From an uncultured Lachnospiraceae bacterium (GTDB lineage: Bacteria > Bacillota > Clostridia > Lachnospirales > Lachnospiraceae), in the NCBI GenBank assembly GCA_905236545.1, contig CAJOQO010000344.1:1-5155 (forward strand): a stretch of DNA of 5,155 nt. The letters are read 5' to 3'. The position numbers and the translations under genes are program-made. The notes beneath the pieces were generated by a model that made no database searches, had not been told where the DNA came from, and saw only the letters and a list, made by a program, of their open reading frames with translations. Within the stretch, counting starts at the first letter, position 1, and the number at the start of each line of letters is the position of its first letter. Shown here in pieces: positions 1 to 5,096 of this stretch.

Positions 1-258
1 ACGGGATGGTCTCCGGCCGTCAGCGCAACGGTAAGCAAAAACGTCACTTACATCGCCCAGTGGGAGGCGGAAACCTATACGGTATCCTTTGATCCCGGAA
101 CGAACGGAACGTTTGCGAAAACATCTCATTCCGTGAAATATGGAGATGCGACTCCCGCGGCTCCTGCTGTAACCGGCGTGACTGGTTATGTGTTTACGGG
201 ATGGTCTCCGGCCATCAGCGGGACGGTGAGCAATCACGTTACCTATGTGGCGCAATGG
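1..258 (+). repeat. Tandem InlB-type B-repeats, 195-bp (65-codon) period
   Basis: Bases 1-63 are the end of one copy and 64-258 are a full copy. Bases 1-63 match 196-258 at 50 of 63 positions by eye, and 16 of 21 residues agree. About half of the differences are third-base changes. More copies probably lie upstream of the window. Confidence 0.8.
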
Positions 259-879
259 ACGGTTGACGGAAAAGCGCAGGAGGAAGCTGCCGCGAAAAAG
301 GCGGAAGAAGAGGCTGCCGCAAAGAAAGCGCAGGAGGAAGCTGCGCAGAAGGAACAGGAAGAGCAGTGGAAGAAATCTGATCCGCATGCGAATGTCACAT
401 ATAAGGTCCCGCTGAAGAAGAAGCAGAAAACATCTGCGCTGAAGGTTCTGGGACTGGCCGGTGGAGACAAGGTCGTATCATGGAAGTCCTCCGACCGTGC
501 CAGAGCTTCGGTAAAAGGAAAAGCAGATGGAACCTGTGTGATCAAAGCCGGAAGCAGGACAGGAAATGTGAACATCACCGCTGTCTGTGCAAGCGGAAAG
601 CAGGCTGTTTTCCGGATCCGGGTACAGAAGAATAAGGTTGAGACGAAAAAGATTCAGATAAGCACCCGATCCCTGAAAGTACCTGCCGGGAAGAAACTGC
701 GGATCACACCGCAGCTGTATCCTGTCACTTCCACGGATAAGATCGCGTATAAGTCGGACAACAAAAAAGTGGTGTCGGTCAGCGGCTCAGGGGTCCTGAC
801 AGCGAGATCCAGGGGAACTGCGGTGATTACCATAAAGAGCGGAACCAGGAAGCTCAAGGTGAAGATCACGGTGAAATGA
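1..879 (+). CDS. Cell-surface repeat protein, 3' part (InlB B-repeats, Ala/Glu/Lys spacer, two Ig-like domains); 5'-truncated by the window
   Basis: The reading frame is open from base 1 and ends at TGA 877-879, giving 292 visible residues; the start and any signal peptide lie upstream. Residues 1-21 are the end of one Listeria-Bacteroides/InlB B-repeat (TGWSP...TYIAQW) and residues 22-86 are a complete 65-residue copy (YTVSFDPG...YGDATP...GYVFTGWSP...TYVAQW). Residues about 91-125 are a charged Ala/Glu/Lys/Gln spacer, probably helical. Residues about 131-209 and 213-292 look like two bacterial Ig-like (Big_2) domains; the second is the clearer one (SDNKKVVSVSGSGVLTA, then RGTAVITIKSG). Two cysteines (about 179 and 196) in the first could form a disulfide. 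The chain ends in the Ig-like domain, with no LPXTG sorting signal or C-terminal membrane span, so any anchor must be N-terminal or it is released. Family knowledge suggests an extracellular adhesive or structural role; the ligand is unknown. No terminator separates it from the next gene. Confidence 0.85.
   Translation, partial: TGWSPAVSATVSKNVTYIAQWEAETYTVSFDPGTNGTFAKTSHSVKYGDATPAAPAVTGVTGYVFTGWSPAISGTVSNHVTYVAQWTVDGKAQEEAAAKKAEEEAAAKKAQEEAAQKEQEEQWKKSDPHANVTYKVPLKKKQKTSALKVLGLAGGDKVVSWKSSDRARASVKGKADGTCVIKAGSRTGNVNITAVCASGKQAVFRIRVQKNKVETKKIQISTRSLKVPAGKKLRITPQLYPVTSTDKIAYKSDNKKVVSVSGSGVLTARSRGTAVITIKSGTRKLKVKITVK
274..354 (+). repeat. Three 9-codon repeats coding an Ala/Glu/Lys-rich spacer
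   Basis: Three consecutive 27-bp units (274-300, 301-327, 328-354) encode AQEEAAAKK, AEEEAAAKK and AQEEAAQKE. The period of 9 residues differs from a heptad, so a single long helix or spacer is more likely than a canonical coiled coil. It links the B-repeat region to the Ig-like domains. Confidence 0.75.
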
Positions 880-913
880 TCGTAACGATTCAGATCTGAC
901 AATGCTGGTTGAT

Positions 914-918
914 GGAGG
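914..918 (+). promoter_or_regulatory. Ribosome binding site deciding the start of the alpha-hydroxy-acid oxidizing gene
   Basis: GGAGG at 914-918 lies 10 nt before ATG 929. The earlier in-frame ATG at 902 has no Shine-Dalgarno-like sequence in front of it, so 929 is preferred. Confidence 0.65.
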
Positions 919-928
919 GAAAGCAAGT

Positions 929-1939
929 ATGACGTTTCAGGAGGTTTTGGCGAATGCGCAGGGGAAAATGGGCCCCTGCAGGGCATGTTCCGTATGTAAC
1001 GGAAAAGCCTGCCGCAATACGATTCCAGGTCCCGGCGCAAAGGGCTATGGCGATACGGCGATCCGGAATTTTGAGGAATGGAAAAAGATCCGTGTCAATA
1101 TGGATACGATCTGTTCCAATTTCACGCCGGACACGGGCTTTGATTTCTTTGGATGTCATATGAAGTATCCGGTTTTTGCGGGGCCTGTGGGAGCGGTATT
1201 TCTTCATTACGGAGATATGCTGGATGACGTATCGTATAATGATATCCTGGTTTCGGGCTGTGCGGACGCGGGGATCCTTGCCTTTACGGGGGATGGAACG
1301 AATCCTGCCGTCATGCAGGCGGCCTGCAGGGCAATCGGGCAGACCGGCGGAAGAGCGATTCCGACTGTCAAGCCATGGGATATGAATACGTTAAAGGAAA
1401 AGTTTGCTCTGATTCAGGAATCAGGCAGTCTGGCGGTAGCAATGGACATCGACGCCGCGGGGCTTCCGTTCCTGCAGAACCTTGATCCGCCCGCCGGCAG
1501 CAAGACCGTGGAAGAGCTTGCGCAGGTCATAAGGGATGCGGGGAAGCCTTTTATTGTGAAAGGGATCATGACTGTGGAGGGAGCCAAAAAGGCACTGGAA
1601 GCAGGGGCGTCCGCCATCATTGTGTCCAACCATGGCGGAAGAGTGCTGGATCAGTGTCCTTCCACCGCGGAGGTGCTTCCGGAGATTGCCGATGCTGTCG
1701 GAAAGGATCTGATGGTTCTGGCAGATGGCGGCATCCGCGACGGCGTGGATGTGTTTAAAGCACTTGCGCTTGGCGCGAAGGGCGTTGTGATCGCCCGTCC
1801 TTATGTTACGGCTGTCTATGGCGGCAGGCAGGAGGGCGTGAAGGCTCTGACGGAGAAACTCGGACATGAGCTTGCCGATACCATGAAGATGTGCGGCACG
1901 CCGGATCTTGCCTCCATCACACGAAGCTGTGTGAGATGA
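929..1939 (+). CDS. Alpha-hydroxy-acid oxidizing protein (FMN-dependent L-lactate/glycolate oxidase family)
   Basis: A 336-residue cytoplasmic TIM-barrel flavoenzyme that probably oxidizes a 2-hydroxy acid such as L-lactate to the 2-oxo acid through FMN. The family signature is clear: IVKGI with the FMN-binding Lys at about 211, SNHGGRVLDQ with the catalytic His at about 235 and the substrate-carboxylate Arg at about 238, then LADGGIRDGVDVFKALALGAKGVVIARP (written in parts: ADGGIRDG from about 265) forming the FMN phosphate site. AMDIDAAG (about 171-178) takes the place of the usual VTVD-type strand. The length is a little below the roughly 350-400 residues of classical oxidases. The N terminus is unusual: C17-x2-C20-x2-C23-x4-C28 precedes an IPGPGAKGYGD segment, as I recall for versions in anaerobes. 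Classical active-site Tyr residues are not evident. In an anaerobe the electron acceptor is probably not oxygen. True substrate is inferred; the lactate permease downstream supports lactate. Related type 2 isopentenyl-diphosphate isomerases are less likely because of SNHGGR. Confidence 0.88.
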   Translation: MTFQEVLANAQGKMGPCRACSVCNGKACRNTIPGPGAKGYGDTAIRNFEEWKKIRVNMDTICSNFTPDTGFDFFGCHMKYPVFAGPVGAVFLHYGDMLDDVSYNDILVSGCADAGILAFTGDGTNPAVMQAACRAIGQTGGRAIPTVKPWDMNTLKEKFALIQESGSLAVAMDIDAAGLPFLQNLDPPAGSKTVEELAQVIRDAGKPFIVKGIMTVEGAKKALEAGASAIIVSNHGGRVLDQCPSTAEVLPEIADAVGKDLMVLADGGIRDGVDVFKALALGAKGVVIARPYVTAVYGGRQEGVKALTEKLGHELADTMKMCGTPDLASITRSCVR

Positions 1940-1989
1940 GCATATGCGGCGGCAATGATATCACTGTCAGGGAAACGCTGATTTATTCC

Positions 1990-2011
1990 GTACGGATACA
2001 CTCCGTGTTTT
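1990..2011 (+). terminator. Weak terminator-like hairpin after the FMN enzyme gene
   Basis: ACGGA (1992-1996) pairs with TCCGT (2002-2006) around a 5-nt loop and can be extended by G-U pairs, followed by GTTTT. The stem is short and the T-run has only four bases, so it may not work alone; the stronger terminator follows 50 bp later. Confidence 0.25.
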
Positions 2012-2060
2012 GTCAGAGCTGATAGAAATCATAAAACAGTTGAATAATGCTATCTGGGAG

Positions 2061-2085
2061 AGGAACGGCTGAGCCGTTCCTTTTT
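2061..2085 (+). terminator. Intrinsic (Rho-independent) terminator
   Basis: GGAACGGC (2062-2069) and GCCGTTCC (2073-2080) form a perfect 8-bp stem with a 3-nt TGA loop, extendable by A2061-T2081, followed directly by TTTTT (2081-2085). It lies 122 bp after the stop codon of the FMN enzyme and would end that transcript. Confidence 0.85.
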
Positions 2086-2102
2086 CATGGAGGAACGGTT
2101 TT

Positions 2103-2207
2103 GTGCTGAACCTGTGGCTGCCGCATGGCATTCAGGGTGTGGCTTATGACACCATTCTGTCTGCTTCGAAGGAAACATGCGGACAGCTGAGCACGGAACA
2201 GGAATGA
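2103..2207 (+). CDS. Doubtful small reading frame, 34 codons with a GTG start
   Basis: GTG 2103 is preceded by GGAGG (2089-2093) with a 9-nt spacer and reads 34 codons (begins VLNLWLPHGIQG, ends STEQE) to TGA 2205-2207. It begins just after the terminator and ends just before the promoter of the next operon. No promoter of its own is visible and I recognise no family. It may be a gene remnant or chance; the GGAGG could merely be part of the GGAACGG repeat surroundings. Confidence 0.15.
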   Translation: MLNLWLPHGIQGVAYDTILSASKETCGQLSTEQE

Positions 2208-2228
2208 AACGGAATATTTTGATGGAAA

Positions 2229-2250
2229 TATGACAAATATATTTGACATA
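2229..2250. promoter_or_regulatory. Candidate operator: 22-bp inverted repeat overlapping the -35 box
   Basis: The left half TATGACAAATA (2229-2239) matches the reverse complement of the right half, TATGTCAAATA, at 10 of 11 positions. The central 12 bp, CAAATATATTTG (2234-2245), form a perfect palindrome. The right arm contains the TTGACA box, so a bound protein would block RNA polymerase. The Xre-type protein encoded by the same operon is the obvious candidate ligand (inference). A further ATATTT/AAATAT inverted pair lies beside it (2214-2219 and 2226-2231) and may be a second, weaker site. Confidence 0.6.
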
Positions 2251-2271
2251 ATTCTATCATTGCAGTATGAT
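2243..2271 (+). promoter_or_regulatory. Sigma-A type promoter of the membrane-protein/Xre operon
   Basis: TTGACA at 2243-2248, a 17-bp spacer, and TATGAT at 2266-2271: a perfect -35, one mismatch in the -10, and ideal spacing. Transcription should begin near 2277-2279, leaving a leader of about 67 nt before ATG 2345. Confidence 0.8.
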
Positions 2272-2333
2272 GAACAGGAAGAGAACGGATTCCGTACGCA
2301 CGATAAGCAAGCTGAAAATGATTTTGTTTTGGA

Positions 2334-2339
2334 AGGAGG
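2334..2339 (+). promoter_or_regulatory. Ribosome binding site deciding the start of the membrane-protein gene
   Basis: AGGAGG (2334-2339) with a 5-nt spacer to ATG 2345. The upstream in-frame ATG at 2267 lies inside the -10 box, so it would not be on the transcript. Confidence 0.85.
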
Positions 2340-2344
2340 AAGCG

Positions 2345-2935
2345 ATGAATAAGAGCTCTGCACTGCTTACATTGATCCCTGTTGCGTTTGTAGTTGTCGT
2401 GATTGTCTATGAGAAGCTTCGGCAGAATAAGATCCGGAACGAATATGATGAGATGCAGCTGGAGATCCGGGGGAGAGGCGCATGGTATGGATTCTACGCA
2501 GGCATCTTTTACTGGGCGGCCTGCTTTGTGGCGGAGACGGTGTTTGAGGTCAGGTTTCTCACAGCCTCCAATGCAGTGTTCCTTGGCATCATGATCAGCG
2601 GCAGTGTGATCGCCGGGTACAGTATCCTGCATGATTCTTATTACGGAATGAACCGGTCGGGATCCAGGAACCTGGCGTTCCTTATCATAATAGCCGCGAT
2701 TGAGGCTGCGTGCCTGATCTTTCTGGTCCGGCTGATCCGGGAAGGGCTGTTCTCGGATCTGAAGCGTCCCTGCAGCGATGAGAGACTGATCGTTCTTTTG
2801 TGTATTCCGATGTTCACTACGATTCTTGTCACGACTCTGATCCGCCGTCTGAGACCGGAAGAGGAGGATATATTGAGGAAGAAACAGGCCATTTTTATCC
2901 GACATCTGAGACCGGAAAAGGAGGGTGCACGATGA
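2345..2935 (+). CDS. Five-span membrane protein of unknown function, paired with an Xre-type regulator
   Basis: 196 residues. About five hydrophobic segments are visible: roughly 6-22, 47-64, 73-95, 109-131 and 147-166. Between the first and second lies a charged stretch with EYDEMQLEIRGRG (33-45), a DE-x-Q...IRG-x-G pattern that I recall from small Bacillota membrane proteins encoded beside Xre-type regulators; I cannot name a domain for it. The C-terminal tail (167-196) is strongly charged and contains an imperfect 19-residue-spaced repeat (LRPEEE / LRPEKE). By position it may sense a signal or hold the partner regulator at the membrane, but nothing in the sequence proves this. No catalytic motif is seen. 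It is the first gene of the operon driven by the promoter at 2243-2271, and its stop overlaps the start of the regulator gene. Confidence 0.8.
   Translation: MNKSSALLTLIPVAFVVVVIVYEKLRQNKIRNEYDEMQLEIRGRGAWYGFYAGIFYWAACFVAETVFEVRFLTASNAVFLGIMISGSVIAGYSILHDSYYGMNRSGSRNLAFLIIIAAIEAACLIFLVRLIREGLFSDLKRPCSDERLIVLLCIPMFTTILVTTLIRRLRPEEEDILRKKQAIFIRHLRPEKEGAR
2848..2924 (+). repeat. Imperfect direct repeat, two 20-bp copies 57 bp apart, covering the regulator's ribosome binding site
   Basis: Copies at 2848-2867 and 2905-2924 share 19 of 20 bases; each starts TCTGAGACCGGAA and ends AGGAGG. The 57-bp offset is 19 codons, so the duplication keeps the frame of the membrane protein (LRPEEE and LRPEKE). 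The second copy supplies the Shine-Dalgarno sequence of the next gene; the first copy carries an unused-looking one before ATATATTG. Confidence 0.75.
2919..2925 (+). promoter_or_regulatory. Ribosome binding site of the Xre-type regulator gene
   Basis: AGGAGGG with a 6-nt spacer to ATG 2932, inside the end of the membrane-protein gene. It selects ATG 2932 over the in-frame ATG at 2800, which would add residues that do not belong to the HTH fold. Confidence 0.85.
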
Positions 2936-3129
2936 AGAATCTTCGGCTGAAAAGTGCCCGCGCTGCGAAGGATCTTTCCCAGGAGGAACTGGCGAAGGCT
3001 GTCGGTGTCTCGCGGCAGACGATCAGCGCGATCGAAAAGGGAGATTACAATCCGACCATCCGGCTGTGTGTAAAGATCTGCAGGATACTGGACCGGACGC
3101 TGGATGAACTGTTCTGGGACGATCTGTAA
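2932..3129 (+). CDS. Small stand-alone Xre/Cro-CI family transcriptional regulator
   Basis: 65 residues that are almost wholly one HTH_3 domain. Helices 2 and 3 are plain: LSQEELAKAVGVSRQTISAIE (about 15-35, written here in full at its minimum), followed by KGDYNPTIRLCVKICRILDRTL and DELFW at the end. The recognition helix starts at S27-R28-Q29-T30. There is no ligand-binding or dimerisation domain beyond the last helix, as in the short YozG-like members of the family. The start ATG overlaps the stop of the membrane-protein gene (ATGA), which indicates translational coupling. The likely role is control of its own operon through the palindrome at 2229-2250, with activity perhaps tuned by the membrane partner; both points are inference. 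Confidence 0.92.
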   Translation: MKNLRLKSARAAKDLSQEELAKAVGVSRQTISAIEKGDYNPTIRLCVKICRILDRTLDELFWDDL

Positions 3130-3264
3130 GGATAAAGCTTGCCGCATAGAAAGAAGGTCATCTGCAGAAAGACCGAAAACGGTCGAAGGAACAGGTCTGG
3201 CAGAAAGGCTGAGCATACGGCTGAGAAAGAGTGAGAACAAGACTGAGAAAAGAAGGTATTTGAG
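3130..3264 (+). other. Purine-rich leader between the regulator gene and lctP
   Basis: 135 bp with no gene, no convincing promoter and no terminator. A small hairpin, GACCG-AAAA-CGGTC, sits at 3171-3184 without a T-run. GCAGAAAG occurs at 3164-3171 and 3200-3207. TGAG recurs at 3210, 3222, 3232 and 3244, 10-12 bp apart. AGAAGG at 3251-3256, 8 nt before ATG 3265, serves as the ribosome binding site of lctP. Readthrough from the operon upstream is possible. Confidence 0.5.
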
Positions 3265-5004
3265 ATGTTAACTTTGGCTGCTGCAGGTCCGATCCTGCTG
3301 TGTGTGATTCTGATGACAGTGTTTTCATGGCCCGCGAAGAGAGCGATGCCTTTGTCCTGGCTGTTCGCTGCGATCCTGGCCGGGACGGTCTGGAAAATGG
3401 GGATCCGGAAGATCTCATCCGAGACGGTTCTTGGTTTTCTGAGCGCTTTGGAGATCCTCCTGATCATCTTTGGAGCGATCCTGCTGATGAACGTGCTTCG
3501 CATGTCCGGCGCGATGGCTTCCATAAACAGGGTGTTTTCCCATATAACGACAGATGCAAGACTTCAGTGCGTTCTCGTCGGCTTTGTATTTGCCGGGTTT
3601 ATCGAGGGCACGGCAGGATTCGGAACTCCGGCGGCGCTTGCAGCGCCGATCCTGATCAGTCTTGGCTTTCCGCCCCTTGCGGCAGCGACTGTCTGCCTGA
3701 TCTATAATTCCTGGCCGGTCGAACCGGGGCCTGTCGGCGTTCCGCTTCTGACCGCTTCCGCGACAGTCCGGGATGCCGTCATCGCCAGGGGAGGAGATCC
3801 GGACCGGTTTACAAGAGCGCTGACCAGGTGGGTTGTGATTCCTCACTGCATCGGCGGCATATTGATTATCTTCATCGGTGTTATGGTTCTGTGCAAAGTG
3901 TTCGGAAAAAGGCACAGCTTCCGGGATGCGTTTGAAGTATTGCCCTTCTGCCTGTTTACGGGATGTGTTGTCGGCGCGATCTATCTGGTGATGGGATTCT
4001 TTGCAGGGCCTGATCTGACAAGCATGATTGCGTTTATCGGCGCTCTTCCGATCCTGATCTTTGCGGTCAGGAAAGGATGGTTCGTACCAAAGCACGTATG
4101 GACCTTTGACGGATATGAGGCGTGGGGGAAGGAATTCTGGGGCGCACCGGGAAACAGTGCGGCTGGTTCCGGGCAGGGCGCCGGCAAAGAACCGGGAAAT
4201 GAAACAGGAAAAAACGCAGGAGCTGAGAGGAATGCCGGGAAAGACACCGGACTGAGCCCGGTAAAGGCATGGATGCCTTATGTAGTCATCGGGATCCTGC
4301 TCGTACTGACACGCGTAGACGCATTTGGCATAAAAGCAGTTCTGAACGCAGATCCTCTGATCCTTCATGTACACAATATTTTAGGGACAGAGGGAGTGAA
4401 CTGGGACTTTAAGTTTCTGTACAATCCCGGGATCTTCCCGTTCCTTCCGGTTGCGCTCGCCACGGTGTTTTTCCATGGAATGCGCGGGGCGGATGCCGGA
4501 GAGGCGCTGAAGAAAACCCTGAAGCAGATCTCAGGGGCAGCAATCGCGCTGCTGTTTGGCGTCGCCATGGTCAACCTGTACCGTTATACCGGAACGGGGG
4601 TGAACGATTCCATGCTATATACGCTTTCCGGAGCGATGGCTGCATTGTTCAGCGGCGCATATTTCATTGCCGCACCCCTGATCGGCGTGCTGGGAGCGTT
4701 TATGTCGGGATCCAACACGGTATCGAATACCCTGTTTTCATCGATTCAGTTTGAGACAGCCTCGATCCTGGGGATGTCCCAGGTTCTGATCGTTGCACTG
4801 CAGGCGATGGGCGGCGCGATCGGAAACATGATCTGTGTGCACAACATCGTCGCTGTATGCGCAACCACAGGAACCAATGGAAATGAGGGACGGCTGATCC
4901 GGACCAATATTATTCCCTGCCTGATCTATGCGCTGACGGTAGCGGCGCTCGTCGGAATCTTCCTGGTGATGGGCGTGAATCCGATGCCTGAACTGCTGAA
5001 GTGA
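3265..5004 (+). CDS. lctP: L-lactate permease (LctP/LldP family)
   Basis: 579 residues, an integral membrane transporter expected to carry L-lactate (and perhaps glycolate) in with protons. The family hallmark GFVFAGFIEGTAGFGTPAAL lies around residues 105-125, with EGTAGFGTP at 114-122, followed by APILISLGFPPLAAATVCLIYNSW. Many hydrophobic segments span the whole chain (for example about 4-21, 29-45, 57-79, and several near the end), fitting the 12-14 spans of the family. It is somewhat longer than typical members (about 540-560 residues); the excess fits a hydrophilic Gly/Ala/Asn/Lys-rich linker at about 293-332 between membrane segments. ATG 3265 has AGAAGG 8 nt upstream. The FMN-dependent 2-hydroxy-acid enzyme at 929-1939 would act on the imported substrate. 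Control may come from the promoter at 2243-2271 by readthrough, as no separate promoter is evident. Confidence 0.95.
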   Translation: MLTLAAAGPILLCVILMTVFSWPAKRAMPLSWLFAAILAGTVWKMGIRKISSETVLGFLSALEILLIIFGAILLMNVLRMSGAMASINRVFSHITTDARLQCVLVGFVFAGFIEGTAGFGTPAALAAPILISLGFPPLAAATVCLIYNSWPVEPGPVGVPLLTASATVRDAVIARGGDPDRFTRALTRWVVIPHCIGGILIIFIGVMVLCKVFGKRHSFRDAFEVLPFCLFTGCVVGAIYLVMGFFAGPDLTSMIAFIGALPILIFAVRKGWFVPKHVWTFDGYEAWGKEFWGAPGNSAAGSGQGAGKEPGNETGKNAGAERNAGKDTGLSPVKAWMPYVVIGILLVLTRVDAFGIKAVLNADPLILHVHNILGTEGVNWDFKFLYNPGIFPFLPVALATVFFHGMRGADAGEALKKTLKQISGAAIALLFGVAMVNLYRYTGTGVNDSMLYTLSGAMAALFSGAYFIAAPLIGVLGAFMSGSNTVSNTLFSSIQFETASILGMSQVLIVALQAMGGAIGNMICVHNIVAVCATTGTNGNEGRLIRTNIIPCLIYALTVAALVGIFLVMGVNPMPELLK

Positions 5005-5016
5005 AACGCTCCGATG

Positions 5017-5096
5017 CTTCCCCACAGACCGTGAACCGTCTGCGCTGCCGCGCATCCGCCGCTGCTTCGCAGCTTCTGTTCCCGGTTGTGGGGAAG
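5017..5096. repeat. 80-nt imperfect inverted repeat / structured element downstream of lctP
   Basis: CTTCCCCACA (5017-5026) pairs with TGTGGGGAAG (5087-5096). After a single bulged G5027, ACCG (5028-5031) pairs with CGGT (5083-5086), then across a one-base mismatch GAAC (5033-5036) pairs with GTTC (5078-5081). The interior holds a perfect GCTGC-TTC-GCAGC hairpin (5061-5073). No T-run follows either arm, so it is not a classical intrinsic terminator. It may be a dispersed palindromic repeat, an RNA 3' stabilising structure or part of a small RNA. The rest, to 5155, shows no gene. Confidence 0.65.

Larger units (their letters stand above)
1940..2344. other. Intergenic region between the FMN enzyme and the membrane-protein/Xre operon
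   Basis: About 405 bp without a convincing gene. In order it holds a weak hairpin (1990-2011), an intrinsic terminator (2061-2085), a doubtful 34-codon frame (2103-2207), a 22-bp inverted repeat (2229-2250) overlapping a sigma-A type promoter (2243-2271), and a leader of roughly 67 nt up to ATG 2345. A 10-bp direct repeat, ATTCCGTACG, occurs at 1985-1994 and again at 2289-2298, with no evident role. Confidence 0.7.

Noticed and set aside
274..354. The 27-bp repeats as a CRISPR-like or regulatory array
   Set aside because: The units are contiguous, lack spacers and vary at codon level; they simply encode an Ala/Glu/Lys protein spacer.
902..928. Earlier ATG for the FMN enzyme
   Set aside because: No Shine-Dalgarno sequence precedes it, while GGAGG stands 10 nt before ATG 929; the nine extra residues carry no family feature.
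2267..2344. Earlier ATG for the membrane-protein gene
   Set aside because: The ATG is inside the -10 box TATGAT, upstream of the expected transcription start, and lacks a ribosome binding site.
2144..2905. Minus-strand open frame (253 codons) opposite the membrane-protein gene
   Set aside because: It runs across the promoter and operator and the membrane-protein gene, has a composition unlike a folded protein and shows no recognisable motif.
2800..2931. Earlier in-frame ATG for the Xre-type regulator
   Set aside because: The extra 44 residues come from the membrane-protein coding region read in another frame; AGGAGGG and the ATGA overlap point to 2932.
3171..3184. GACCG-AAAA-CGGTC hairpin as a terminator
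   Set aside because: The stem is only 5 bp and no T-run follows on the + strand; on the minus strand the following TTTCT is weak and no minus-strand gene needs it.
3415..4374. Long minus-strand open frame (319 codons) opposite lctP
   Set aside because: It is the antisense shadow of a clear transporter gene: its product is rich in Arg, Cys, Asp and Gln without a domain, and no ribosome binding site was noted.
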